From: Phycisphaerales bacterium
Lineage (GTDB): Bacteria; Planctomycetota; Phycisphaerae; Phycisphaerales; UBA1924
Direction of reading: 5' to 3'
DNA length: 41,704 bases
Assembly: GCA_029260555.1 (NCBI GenBank)
Contig: JAJDCZ010000040.1
Span: 1-41,704, forward strand
Shown: positions 1 through 8,097 of the stretch, in pieces
Numbering within the stretch: the first letter of the stretch is position 1
Layout: each line of letters begins with the position of its first letter
Program-made: the position numbers and the translations under genes
The notes under the pieces: model-generated
What the model was told of the DNA's origin: nothing
The model's input: only the letters and a program-made list of their open reading frames with translations
Databases searched by the model: none

Positions 1-447
1 ATCCTGTGAGAGCGGTGCGGCCATTGATGGCTCCTTCCCGGCCCGGTCCAAGGGCCAGCCGTGAACATACAACGCCACGCCACAAGGCGCAACCGACCAT
101 GCGCCAAACCTGCGCTACGAATTCAGTTGGGCTGCTCTAGCCGGGCTGATACGACTTCTCTATCCACCCAGAACCATCCAGTATCGCACCGTCCGCATCA
201 TGATCATTTTCGCAGCAGTTTACTGCACATTCTGGTTTGCAAACGCGGTTTACTGGCAGGTCCGATGGTTTACGGGGTAACCGTTTACGATTGAGATCAT
301 TCAGTTCTATGTATGGCAGCAACGATGACAAATATGGTCATTAATGCGATGAGATGGAAATTGCTGGTGCGATTTGTGCTGAGGCAGTACCAGTGCATAG
401 CCGGGTGCTCCGGACCTGTACGCCGGGTGCCCCATGCCCACGGTACC

Positions 448-475
448 CGGGGTGGTGGGGGGGGAGGTGGGGTGG
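448..475 (+). other. G-rich tract, possible G-quadruplex
   Basis: This short stretch on the plus strand contains several closely spaced runs of two to eight G residues separated by one to three bases, which satisfies simple G-quadruplex rules. It lies just before the first REP-like repeat. Its function is unknown, and structure formation is inferred only from base composition. Confidence 0.35.
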
Positions 476-497
476 CGAAGAGGAATAGATGAACCTT

Positions 498-544
498 GAG
501 CCCCAACGGGGCGAAGACATGTAAGCCCCGGGCACCGCCCGGGG
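498..544 (+). repeat. REP-like repeat A, copy 1
   Basis: This unit has two short palindromes, CCCCAACGGGG followed by CCCCGGGCACCGCCCGGGG, joined by a spacer of about a dozen bases. Near-identical copies lie at 776-822 and 847-893. Copies 1 and 3 also share an upstream flank of the form AAGAGGAAYAGATG. The palindromes should form stable hairpins in RNA or single-stranded DNA. Confidence 0.8.
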
Positions 545-564
545 TCAAGAAAAGGCGTGAATAA

Positions 565-582
565 CCCCAGCCCTGAAAGGGC
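565..582 (+). repeat. REP-like repeat B, copy 1
   Basis: This is a short palindromic element containing CAGCCCTGAAAGGGCG. The same motif recurs at 914-932 and, inverted, at 619-632. Each copy sits near a repeat A unit, so A and B together form a composite intergenic element. Confidence 0.75.
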
Positions 583-618
583 GCGACAAGATTGTGTACC
601 ATGCGGCATCGGTTGTTC

Positions 619-632
619 CGCCCTTTCAGGGC
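619..632 (-). repeat. REP-like repeat B, inverted copy
   Basis: This is an inverted copy of repeat B (CGCCCTTTCAGGGCT on the plus strand). With the copy at 565-582 it forms an inverted pair that could fold into a long hairpin. The following stretch at about 656-705 holds GC-rich palindromes that look like a degenerate inverted repeat A. Confidence 0.7.
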
Positions 633-775
633 TATGTTGATCTTGACCGTCCCATACCCGGGGCGGCGCTTCGCTTTGCCCCGGGCTGTCATGTTGTGCC
701 CCTTCGGGGCATGGGACTCGATCCCTTCGGGCAAGAAGTTGGGGCATGGGCTTCGGTCCCTTGGAGGCATCACAC

Positions 776-822
776 GAGCCCCAACGGGGCAAAACACGAA
801 AGCCCCGGGCACCGCCCGGGGT
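776..822 (+). repeat. REP-like repeat A, copy 2
   Basis: This is the second copy of the double-palindrome unit. The first palindrome is intact, the inter-palindrome spacer differs (AAAACACGAA in place of GAAGACATGT), and the second palindrome is identical to copy 1. Confidence 0.8.
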
Positions 823-846
823 GGTCAAGAGGAACAGATGTACCCC

Positions 847-893
847 GAGCCACAACGGGGCGAAGACATGCCAGCGCCGGGCACCGCCCGGGG
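847..893 (+). repeat. REP-like repeat A, copy 3
   Basis: This third copy has single-base changes in both palindromes (CCAC in place of CCCC, and GCGCCGGG in place of GCCCCGGG). The changes weaken the hairpins, as expected for a decaying repeat. Confidence 0.75.
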
Positions 894-913
894 AATTGGT
901 CGGCCATAAGATA

Positions 914-932
914 CCCCAGCCCTGAAAGGGCG
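914..932 (+). repeat. REP-like repeat B, copy 2 (direct)
   Basis: This direct copy of repeat B includes the CCCCAGCCCTGAAAGGGCG core. It lies about 65 bases before the mod start, so it may fall inside the mod promoter or 5' leader. Confidence 0.75.
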
Positions 933-996
933 ACACACGAATCGCGCACCCACCGTGTTTGGTTGTGGTTCGTGGCGGGATTGGATACCATCGGCT

Positions 997-3309
997 ATGA
1001 AACTGACCGACACCGAGAAGCAGGACATTCTTCGCTACATCGATGCTGACAAGCCGCTGCCCGACAAGTACCGGTTTCTGCTCTTTGAGGACAAGCGCGA
1101 GGTCGAGCTGGTCTGGAACGGCAAGACGGGCGAGGTCTGCAACATCGTCCTGCCCTTTCAGACGATCGAGCAGGTGGACGAGCCGCGGGTTGAGAAGGGT
1201 GAGCAGGATCAGGACAGCGGCTTTGGCGAGTTGTTCGACCCGCGCGGGCGGCAGATGGGCGGGTGGACCAACAAGCTGATCTGGGGCGACAACAAGTTGA
1301 TCCTGTCGTCGCTCAAGAATGGGCCGATGCGTGAGGAGATCGAGCGGCAGGGCGGGCTGAAACTGATCTACATCGACCCGCCGTTCGATGTCGGGGCCGA
1401 CTTCTCGATGGACATCGAGATCGGGGACGAAACCTTCACGAAGAAGCCCAACATTCTGGAGGAGATCGCGTACCGGGATACCTGGGGGCGGGGGGCGGAC
1501 TCATTCATCGCCATGATGTACGAGCGGCTTCTACTCATGCGAGACCTGCTTGCCGATGATGGGAGCATCTATGTGCATTGCGACTGGAGAGTAAATTCGC
1601 TGTTGCGGTTGGCGCTTGATGAAGTATTCTCTCGATCTGCGTTTGTTAATGAGATCGTCTGGAAACGCCGCGGCGGTGCGCTGAACAACTTCCGCTCACT
1701 TGGTGCAGTTACCGACACAATATACCTGTATAGGAAATCCGAATCTGCGAGATTCGACGCGCTGAAAACTCTGGAGTCAGAGGAGGTAAAACAGTATATC
1801 AAAGAGCGTTTTGTATATGACGACGGAGATGGCCGACTGTACAGCCGAGACCCCGTCACTAATCCTTCAGCGAAGCCAACAGCGAGTTTAATTTACGAGT
1901 ACAAGGGATACAAGCCACCGGCGAAGGGTTGGGCATTTTCTCAAGATACCATGCAATCGTGGGACGAGTCAGGCAAACTTTATTTCCCCGCCGACAAGTC
2001 ACAGCGAATCAGAAGGAAGACATTTCTAGATGAGTATGAGGGTCAACCAGTCCAGAATCTGTGGACGGATATCTATGTGATCAACTCTCAAGCTATGGAG
2101 AGCGTCGGTTACCCGACCCAAAAGCCTGAGTCACTCCTTGAACGCCTACTCGCAATCAGTACTCAAAGGGGCGATCTCGTCGCCGACTTCTTCTGCGGCT
2201 CGGGCACGCTGGCCGCTGTCGCAGAGAAACTCGGACGCAAGTGGATCTGCACTGACCTCGGCAAGTTTGCCATTCACACCACCCGCAAGCGCATGATCGG
2301 TGTGCAGCGCCAACTCAAGGCCGAGGGCAAGGACTACCGTGCCTTTGAGATCCTCAACCTGGGCAAGTACGAGCGGCAGCACTTTGTGGGCGTCAACCCC
2401 AACCTGCGCGAAGAGGAACAACGCAAGCAGTTGGAACAGAAAGAGGCCGACTTCCTCGCCCTCATCCTCCGCGCCTACCGGGCCGAGCCGACGACCGGCT
2501 TTGGCTCGTTCAACGGCAAGAAGGCCGGGCGGCTGGTCGCGGTCGGGCCGGTCAACCTGCCCGTGACCCGGCTGTTCGTCGAGGAGATCATCCTCGAATG
2601 CCGCAAGAAGCACATCACCAAGGTGGACATCCTCGGCTTCGAGTTCGAGATGGGGCTGTTCCCCAATGTCCTCGACGACGCCCGGAGCAAGGGCATCGAC
2701 ATCGCGCCCAAGTACATCCCGGCCGAAGTCTTCGACAAGCGGGCCGTCGAGAAGAACCAGGTGGTCTTCCACGATGTCGCGTACATCGAATGCAAGCCGA
2801 TCGTGAAGGAAGGCAAGAAGGGGCAGCCGGCAACGGTGGCCGTGGAACTGACGGACTTCAGCGTGTCCTACGCCCAGGACTCGATCGCCGGGGCCGAGCA
2901 GACGCTCAAGAACAAGGGCAGCAAGGTGGTCGTCGAGAAAGGCCAGATCGTCAAAGTGAGCAAGAGCAAGGCCGGAGTCGTCAGCCGCGAAGTGCTCACG
3001 CAGAAGTGGACCGACTGGATCGACTACTGGTCGGTCGATTTCGACTATGAAAGCAAACGGGAAATCATCCGCATCAAAGACCCTGAGACCGATGAGACCA
3101 AAGAGCAGTGGACCGGGGACTATGTCTTCGAGAACGAGTGGCAGAGCTTCCGCACCCGCAAGGACCGAAGCATTGAACTGATCAGTGCCCCGCTGGAATG
3201 CGAGCCGGGCACCCCCCACCGCCGCAAGATCGCCGTCAAGGTGGTGGACATCTTCGGCAATGACACCATGACAATCGTGGAGGTGACGGTGCCGGGAGGA
3301 AAACGATAA
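997..3309 (+). CDS. Type III restriction-modification methyltransferase subunit (Mod)
   Basis: This is probably an adenine-specific DNA methyltransferase that recognises the target site for both modification and restriction. A DPPF motif (residues about 127-130) precedes the AdoMet-binding FFCGSG motif (about 398-403), which is the order of beta-class methyltransferases such as type III Mod. A TQKPESLLERL segment sits just before FFCGSG, as usual. Between the motifs lies the likely target-recognition domain, whose DNA is AT-richer and uses AGA, AGG, ATA and TTA codons that are rare in the flanks. About 340 residues follow FFCGSG and hold an uncharacterised C-terminal domain. The ATG at 997 is preferred over an in-frame GTG at 955 because the protein then begins MKLTDTEKQ; neither start has a strong Shine-Dalgarno. 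The stop overlaps the next start as TAATG, implying translational coupling. The recognition sequence cannot be read from the protein. Confidence 0.93.
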   Translation: MKLTDTEKQDILRYIDADKPLPDKYRFLLFEDKREVELVWNGKTGEVCNIVLPFQTIEQVDEPRVEKGEQDQDSGFGELFDPRGRQMGGWTNKLIWGDNKLILSSLKNGPMREEIERQGGLKLIYIDPPFDVGADFSMDIEIGDETFTKKPNILEEIAYRDTWGRGADSFIAMMYERLLLMRDLLADDGSIYVHCDWRVNSLLRLALDEVFSRSAFVNEIVWKRRGGALNNFRSLGAVTDTIYLYRKSESARFDALKTLESEEVKQYIKERFVYDDGDGRLYSRDPVTNPSAKPTASLIYEYKGYKPPAKGWAFSQDTMQSWDESGKLYFPADKSQRIRRKTFLDEYEGQPVQNLWTDIYVINSQAMESVGYPTQKPESLLERLLAISTQRGDLVADFFCGSGTLAAVAEKLGRKWICTDLGKFAIHTTRKRMIGVQRQLKAEGKDYRAFEILNLGKYERQHFVGVNPNLREEEQRKQLEQKEADFLALILRAYRAEPTTGFGSFNGKKAGRLVAVGPVNLPVTRLFVEEIILECRKKHITKVDILGFEFEMGLFPNVLDDARSKGIDIAPKYIPAEVFDKRAVEKNQVVFHDVAYIECKPIVKEGKKGQPATVAVELTDFSVSYAQDSIAGAEQTLKNKGSKVVVEKGQIVKVSKSKAGVVSREVLTQKWTDWIDYWSVDFDYESKREIIRIKDPETDETKEQWTGDYVFENEWQSFRTRKDRSIELISAPLECEPGTPHRRKIAVKVVDIFGNDTMTIVEVTVPGGKR

Positions 3310-4127
3310 TGGCCAAGATCAGCGTGCTGGATCGAGAAGTCAAGATCCGCAGACACAGCGACGAAGACTATATCTGCCTGACGGATATCGCCCGATACAA
3401 GGATTCGGATCGAACCGATGATCTGATTCGCAACTGGGTGCGCAACCGAAACACGATCGAGTTCCTGGGGATCTGGGAGCGGCTCAACAACCCGGGTTTT
3501 AATCCCGTCGAATTCGACGGGTTTCGCAAACAGGCCGGGCTCAACAGTTTTACCCTGACACCCAGGCAGTGGATCGAGAAGACGGGGGCGATTGGGATTG
3601 TGTCCAAAGCGGGTCGATATGGCGGGACCTATGCCCACAAGGATATCGCCTTCGAGTTCGCATCGTGGATCTCGGTCGAGTTCAAACTGTATCTGATCAA
3701 AGAGTTTCAACGGCTCAAAGAGGAGGAGCACAAACAACTCGGCTGGGATATCAAACGCAACCTGGCCAGTATCAACTATCGAATCCATACCGATGCGATC
3801 AAGGAAAACCTGATTCCGCCTGAGTTGTCGAGAGCGCAGATCAACTTCGTCTATGCCGCCGAGGCTGATGTGCTCAACATGGCCCTGTTCGCCATGACCG
3901 CCAAACAGTGGCGTGACACGAATACAGATGCCAAAGGCAATATCCGTGACCATGCCAATGCAGCCCAGCTGGTGTGCCTGTCCAATCTCGAAAGCCTCAA
4001 TGCCCTGCTCATCGCCGACGGCGTGCCGCAGCGTGAGCGGCTCGATCGACTCAACAAGATCGCAATCGGACAGATGAAGCTGCTTGTCGATGACGCTGGC
4101 GTGAAAAAACTGGGGAAAAAGACATAA
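3309..4127 (+). CDS. KilA-N domain protein within the type III R-M operon
   Basis: This 272-residue protein carries a KilA-N-type domain at about residues 15-140, recognised from the YICLTDIA start, the W-x-R-x-R-x-TIEFLG region, and the GGTYAHKDIAFEFASWIS block followed by F-K-L-Y-L-I-KEFQRL. KilA-N is a DNA-binding domain common in phages and large DNA viruses. The C-terminal half is mostly helical and unassigned, with an AxTAKQWRxxN segment. It overlaps both neighbours by one base (TAATG at each junction), so it is made with Mod and Res as one unit. Its role is unknown. It could regulate the operon, help the restriction complex bind DNA, or act against phage independently. The family call is fairly secure; the function is inference. 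Confidence 0.85.
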   Translation: MAKISVLDREVKIRRHSDEDYICLTDIARYKDSDRTDDLIRNWVRNRNTIEFLGIWERLNNPGFNPVEFDGFRKQAGLNSFTLTPRQWIEKTGAIGIVSKAGRYGGTYAHKDIAFEFASWISVEFKLYLIKEFQRLKEEEHKQLGWDIKRNLASINYRIHTDAIKENLIPPELSRAQINFVYAAEADVLNMALFAMTAKQWRDTNTDAKGNIRDHANAAQLVCLSNLESLNALLIADGVPQRERLDRLNKIAIGQMKLLVDDAGVKKLGKKT

Positions 4128-6841
4128 TGGCCATTCACCCGAACTTTCCCGCGTCTCCCCACGCCATCCTCGACCCCGAAGTACGCTGGTTCCCGGCGGA
4201 TGAATCACTCCGGGATTCGAGCATGGAAAAACTCATGCCCCCGCTGGTGGCCAAGCTCCGCCAAAAGGTCAAAGAGTTCCGCCTCGGCGGCTATGTCGGC
4301 GCAACCGACACAAGCCGATTTCTCCTGAACTGGTGGTTCAAGACCGAGCACCTGCTGCCCGGCCCCGACGGCACCACCGCCAAGTTTCAGTACTACTTCG
4401 CCCAGCGTGAAGCCCTCGAAACCATCGTGTATCTGGTTGATGTCGTCGGGGTCAAAGACAAGAACGACCTGTTCCAGTTTGACAGTTCCGGCCTTGTCTC
4501 CGGCAACATGTTTGATGAGTCGTGGCGGCGCTTCGTCATCAAGATGGCCACCGGCAGCGGCAAGACCAAGGTCATGAGCCTGGCGCTGGCGTGGAGCTTC
4601 TTTCACAAGACCTACGAGCCGGATTCGACGCTGGCCCGCAACTTCCTCGTCATCACACCCAACATCATCGTCCTCGACCGGATCTACAAAGATTTTCAAG
4701 GGCTGAGGATCTTCTTCGAGGACCCGGTCCTGCCCGACAATGGGTACGAAGGACAGAACTGGCGCGACGACTTCCAGCTGACGCTGCATGTGCAGGACGA
4801 GGTCAAAGTTACGCGACCCACCGGCAACATCTTCCTGACCAACATCCACCGGGTCTACGAGGGAAACGACATTGCGCCCGGGCCGGACGATGACAACACG
4901 ATGGACTACTTCCTGGGCAAACGCCCCACGGGCGCAACCACGGATTCCAAGGTCGATCTGGGGATGATTGTCCGCGATATCGACGAACTGATGGTTCTCA
5001 ACGATGAGGCCCACCATATCCACGACAAGAAACTCGCGTGGTTCAAGTCGATCGAGGACATCCACAACCGATTGCTCCAAAAGGGCGGCGCGTTGTCGCT
5101 GCAGGTCGATACCACGGCGACACCCAAGCACAACAACGGCGCGATCTTTGTCCAGACCGTGAGCGACTATCCGCTGGTCGAGGCAATCTGGCAGAATGTC
5201 GTCAAACACCCCGTGTTACCCGATATGGCGAGCCGGTCGAAGCTGGCGGAACGGAAGAGTGCCAAGTTCACCGAGAAGTACGCGGATTACCTCAACCTCG
5301 GCGTGATCGAGTGGCGCAAGGCGTTCACCGAGCACGAAAAGATGGGCAAGAAGGCCATCCTGTTCGTCATGACCGACGACACCCGCAACTGCGACGATGT
5401 CGCCGAGTACCTCGAAGGACACTATCCGGATCTCAAGGACGCGGTGCTGGTCATCCACACCAAGCAGAACGGTGAAATCTCGGAGGCAACATCCGGAAAG
5501 GCGAAAGAGGAACTCGAAAAACTCCGTAAGCAGGCAAATGAGATTGATGACGCATCCAGCCCGTACAAAGCGGTTGTCTCGGTGATGATGCTCAAGGAGG
5601 GCTGGGATGTCCGCAATGTGACCACCATCGTGGGGCTACGGGCATACTCGGCCAAGAGCAACATCCTGCCCGAACAGACGCTCGGACGCGGACTCCGCAA
5701 GATGTACAGCGGGGGCATCCCCGAGTATGTCAGCGTCGTGGGGACCGATGCGTTCATGGACTTCGTTGAATCGATCCGGGCCGAGGGCGTCGAACTCGAA
5801 CGCAGTGCGATGGGTGAGGGGGCCACGCCCAAGACCCCGATCGTCGTCGAGGTTGACAATGACAACGAGAAAAAGGATATCGAGAAACTTGATATCGAGA
5901 TTCCGCTGCTCTCACCGCGTGTCTACCGCGAGTACAAAAACCTCGCCGAACTGGACCCGTCGGCGATGGTGTTTCATCAGCAGATCTACCAGCAGTTCAG
6001 CGAGGAGGAACAGCGAGAGATCGTGTTCAAGGACATCACGACCGGCGAAATCACTCATACGACGATCCTCGACACGGACGGGGTCGCCGACTATCGAAGC
6101 GTCATCGGCTACTTCGCCAAGACGATCATGAAGGAACTCCGGCTGGTCAGCGGGTACGACATTCTCTACGGCAAGGTCAAGGCATTCGTGCGCGATGACC
6201 TTTTCGGCAAGGAGGTCGATCTCGATGATCCCAATACACTACGCAACCTGTCGGAACTGGCGCCGTCCAAGACGATTCTCGAAACATTCAAGAAAGCCAT
6301 CAACGCCCTGACCGTGTGCGACAGGGGTGATGCCGAGATACGCGACACGATCAAACTCCGGCAGACTCGCCCGTTTATCACGAAAGATCAGGAGTATGTC
6401 GTTGCGAAGAAGAGCGTTTTCAATCGCATCGTCGGCGACAGCCATCTCGAACTCGAATTCGCAGCGTTTCTTGATCAATGCCCCGATGTCGCATCTTTCG
6501 CCAAGAACTATTTGGCGGTCCACTTCAAACTCGACTATGTCAACGCGGATGGCAACATCTCAAACTACTACCCCGACTTCATCGTCAGGCTCAAAGATGG
6601 CCGCCTTGTCATTATCGAGACCAAGGGGCAGGAAGACCTGGATGTTCCCTTGAAGATGGAACGCTTGAAGCAATGGTGCGAGGATCTCAACCGAATCCAG
6701 TCAGCGGTTTACTATGACTATGTCTTTGTTGATCAATCAGGATTTGAAAAATATCACCCCAAATCATTCAATGAACTACTGGATGGCTTCCTTGAATATA
6801 AAGACCTTGAAAAGAATGACACTGATTCAAGGGGAAAGTGA
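4127..6841 (+). CDS. Type III restriction endonuclease subunit (Res), SF2 helicase-nuclease
   Basis: This is the motor and nuclease subunit of the type III system. In this family it couples ATP hydrolysis to long-range communication along DNA and cuts unmodified DNA when complexed with Mod. Visible motifs are Walker A ATGSGKT (residues 141-147), DEAH in LNDEAHH (293-296), the motif VI-like EQTLGRGLRKM, and a C-terminal PD-(D/E)XK nuclease signature PDF...IIETKG (about 816-834). The 904-residue length is normal for Res. The gene overlaps the KilA-N gene by one base and is the last gene of the cassette. The final 100 or so bases of coding sequence are AT-richer than the body of the gene. All catalytic motifs are intact, so the system could be active. 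Confidence 0.95.
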   Translation: MAIHPNFPASPHAILDPEVRWFPADESLRDSSMEKLMPPLVAKLRQKVKEFRLGGYVGATDTSRFLLNWWFKTEHLLPGPDGTTAKFQYYFAQREALETIVYLVDVVGVKDKNDLFQFDSSGLVSGNMFDESWRRFVIKMATGSGKTKVMSLALAWSFFHKTYEPDSTLARNFLVITPNIIVLDRIYKDFQGLRIFFEDPVLPDNGYEGQNWRDDFQLTLHVQDEVKVTRPTGNIFLTNIHRVYEGNDIAPGPDDDNTMDYFLGKRPTGATTDSKVDLGMIVRDIDELMVLNDEAHHIHDKKLAWFKSIEDIHNRLLQKGGALSLQVDTTATPKHNNGAIFVQTVSDYPLVEAIWQNVVKHPVLPDMASRSKLAERKSAKFTEKYADYLNLGVIEWRKAFTEHEKMGKKAILFVMTDDTRNCDDVAEYLEGHYPDLKDAVLVIHTKQNGEISEATSGKAKEELEKLRKQANEIDDASSPYKAVVSVMMLKEGWDVRNVTTIVGLRAYSAKSNILPEQTLGRGLRKMYSGGIPEYVSVVGTDAFMDFVESIRAEGVELERSAMGEGATPKTPIVVEVDNDNEKKDIEKLDIEIPLLSPRVYREYKNLAELDPSAMVFHQQIYQQFSEEEQREIVFKDITTGEITHTTILDTDGVADYRSVIGYFAKTIMKELRLVSGYDILYGKVKAFVRDDLFGKEVDLDDPNTLRNLSELAPSKTILETFKKAINALTVCDRGDAEIRDTIKLRQTRPFITKDQEYVVAKKSVFNRIVGDSHLELEFAAFLDQCPDVASFAKNYLAVHFKLDYVNADGNISNYYPDFIVRLKDGRLVIIETKGQEDLDVPLKMERLKQWCEDLNRIQSAVYYDYVFVDQSGFEKYHPKSFNELLDGFLEYKDLEKNDTDSRGK

Positions 6842-7209
6842 TAGATTCATACATTTACGGGTGCTTTCTGTACATTTTCTGCCTGAGGTTTCATTGTTCA
6901 CCTATTTCAACTCAGGAGTGTTTCTACAGAGGAACAAACCAGGACACGACTGCGCTGCTGCGCATCAAGTCGTGGCACCTCTCTAAGCAAGGTGTTAAAG
7001 ATCCTCCTGTGTGAACTGAGAATGGATTCATATCACCGAAGACGGGCCAGGTTCATTTATGGAATCAAAGAAATTGGCCGAGTACAAGGCAAACTGCTCA
7101 AGTTGCACAAGCCGACTCCCGAAAATGATGCTCGTGTGCTGCAGAACGCCTGTAGCCATGACTTTCATCAAGGGCTTAAACAAGACCTGCAATACATGAG
7201 GAGTTTACC
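6842..7209. other. Intergenic region after the R-M cassette, with one hairpin
   Basis: This 368-base gap is AT-richer than the R-M genes. A strong hairpin is visible at 6945-6974 and listed separately. An open frame of 103 codons starts at 6992 but runs into the following gene in a different frame and resembles no family, so I do not call it. A good ribosome-binding site (GAGGAG) for the next gene lies at the right edge. No T-rich intrinsic terminator for res is seen. Confidence 0.5.
6945..6974. other. Hairpin (inverted repeat) downstream of res
   Basis: The arms CACGACT and AGTCGTG flank an inner GCGC/GCGC stem with a TGCT loop and a 3' bulge of four bases (ATCA). No T-run follows on either strand, so it is not a classical terminator. 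It could stabilise the res mRNA 3' end or be the end of a former mobile insertion. Confidence 0.45.
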
Positions 7210-7890
7210 ATGGCAACATTTCCAGGCAGTAAAGATGGCAAGATCGAATACTTCGAGCAGCGCATTGATCAGTGGGCCGCCGATCCCGCAGCCGTGGGCC
7301 TGACACTGGCACAGGTCACCGAGCTGGCAACGCTCATCGCCGATGCACGCACCACCTATACATCCGTCCAGCTCGGCAAGCAGGATGTTAAGAACCTTGT
7401 CTTCACGCAAGACACCGCTATCGACACCATGATGAACCTCGGCACCGCGATCGTCTCGACCATCCGCGCCTTCGCAGACACCACCACCGCCACCGACGGC
7501 GCCACCGCAGGGGCAGCCATCTTTTCCGCTGCCAACCTCTCGCCATACAGCAATGGCACCCCCACACCGCCGCCCACGCCCGCCACCAACTTGCAGGCAT
7601 CACTTCTTAACACCGGTGGCCTCAAGCTCACCTGGGACGGCACCATCGCCAACGGCACCGTTTACACCATCTGGCGCCGAGCGGGCACCGAAACGAACTT
7701 CTCTCAGGTCGGCATCAGCGGCCAGCGCTTCTACGAAGATCAAACCATCCCCGCCGGATCGACCGAAGCCGTCTACTTCCTTCAGACCGTCCGCGACGAG
7801 TTCATCAGCGATGACTCGGAACTCATCACCGTCCGTCTGGGTGTGGTGAACAATGCACCGGCAACCGTGCCCCTGACCATCGCCGCATAA
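7210..7890 (+). CDS. Hypothetical protein with fibronectin type III-like C-terminal region
   Basis: I do not recognise the family. The 226-residue protein has an N-terminal helical part (about 1-115) and a Pro-rich linker (TPTPPPTPAT, about 117-126). A C-terminal segment then resembles a fibronectin type III fold: LKLTWDG, then YTIWRRAG, then YEDQTIPAGSTEAVYFLQTVR. No signal peptide or membrane segment is seen. The start is supported by GAGGAG seven bases upstream. It stands alone between the R-M cassette and convergent minus-strand genes and ends at a strong intrinsic terminator, so it is probably monocistronic and expressed. An FN3-like fold suggests a binding or structural role, but this is inference. 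Confidence 0.75.
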   Translation: MATFPGSKDGKIEYFEQRIDQWAADPAAVGLTLAQVTELATLIADARTTYTSVQLGKQDVKNLVFTQDTAIDTMMNLGTAIVSTIRAFADTTTATDGATAGAAIFSAANLSPYSNGTPTPPPTPATNLQASLLNTGGLKLTWDGTIANGTVYTIWRRAGTETNFSQVGISGQRFYEDQTIPAGSTEAVYFLQTVRDEFISDDSELITVRLGVVNNAPATVPLTIAA

Positions 7891-7914
7891 TATTAACAAT
7901 CCATGATTCATAAA

Positions 7915-7954
7915 ATGGCACGATCCGCTTCTGGAACGGGTCGTGCCATATTTT
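7915..7954 (+). terminator. Rho-independent terminator of the FN3-like gene
   Basis: A 12-bp stem (ATGGCACGATCC paired with GGGTCGTGCCAT, one G-U pair) and an 11-base loop are followed by ATTTTC. It lies about 25 bases after the stop codon. Confidence 0.85.
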
Positions 7955-8074
7955 CATTGCCGAGTATAACAAGGGCTTGTTACAGCCTGGTGTTATGACA
8001 AACCAGAAATAGGGATTCGCAGGAGTGCAGAGGTAAGAACGCTCCCTCACAGTCGCGGCTCGTCAGAAAGTGGC

Positions 8075-8093
8075 CAACTGAAATCATCAGTTG
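8075..8093 (-). terminator. Weak hairpin after the peroxiredoxin-like gene
   Basis: Directly after the stop codon on the minus strand, CAACTG pairs with CAGTTG around a seven-base loop. Only a short T-poor tail follows, so it may act as a weak terminator or merely protect the transcript end. Confidence 0.35.
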
Positions 8094-8097
8094 CAAC

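Larger units (their letters stand above)
1..996. other. Non-coding region with palindromic repeats upstream of the R-M cassette
   Basis: No convincing gene is seen in this stretch. Open frames occur on both strands, but they run through palindromic repeats and encode Pro/Arg/Gly-rich low-complexity peptides with no recognisable family. The first 440 bases show nothing I can assign. From about 448 onward it is a patchwork of G-rich sequence and REP-like repeats, annotated separately. The mod promoter should lie in the last 60 to 100 bases, but no good -35/-10 pair is visible there. Confidence 0.6.

Noticed and set aside
448..935. CRISPR array in the left repeat cluster
   Set aside because: The repeats are unevenly spaced, occur in both orientations and have internal palindromes; there are no equal-length unique spacers and no cas genes.
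61..936. Several overlapping open frames on both strands in the first kilobase
   Set aside because: They read through palindromic repeats, give Pro/Gly/Arg-rich sequence, and have no family features or ribosome sites.
2146..3219. Long open frame antisense to mod (357 codons)
   Set aside because: It lies entirely opposite a gene with clear methyltransferase motifs and has Leu/Asp/Val-rich sequence typical of the reverse complement of GC-rich coding DNA. Similar shadows at 3120-4208 and 4205-5209 were rejected for the same reason.
6992..7303. 103-codon frame between res and the FN3-like gene
   Set aside because: It overlaps the start of the better-supported gene at 7210 in another frame and resembles no known protein.
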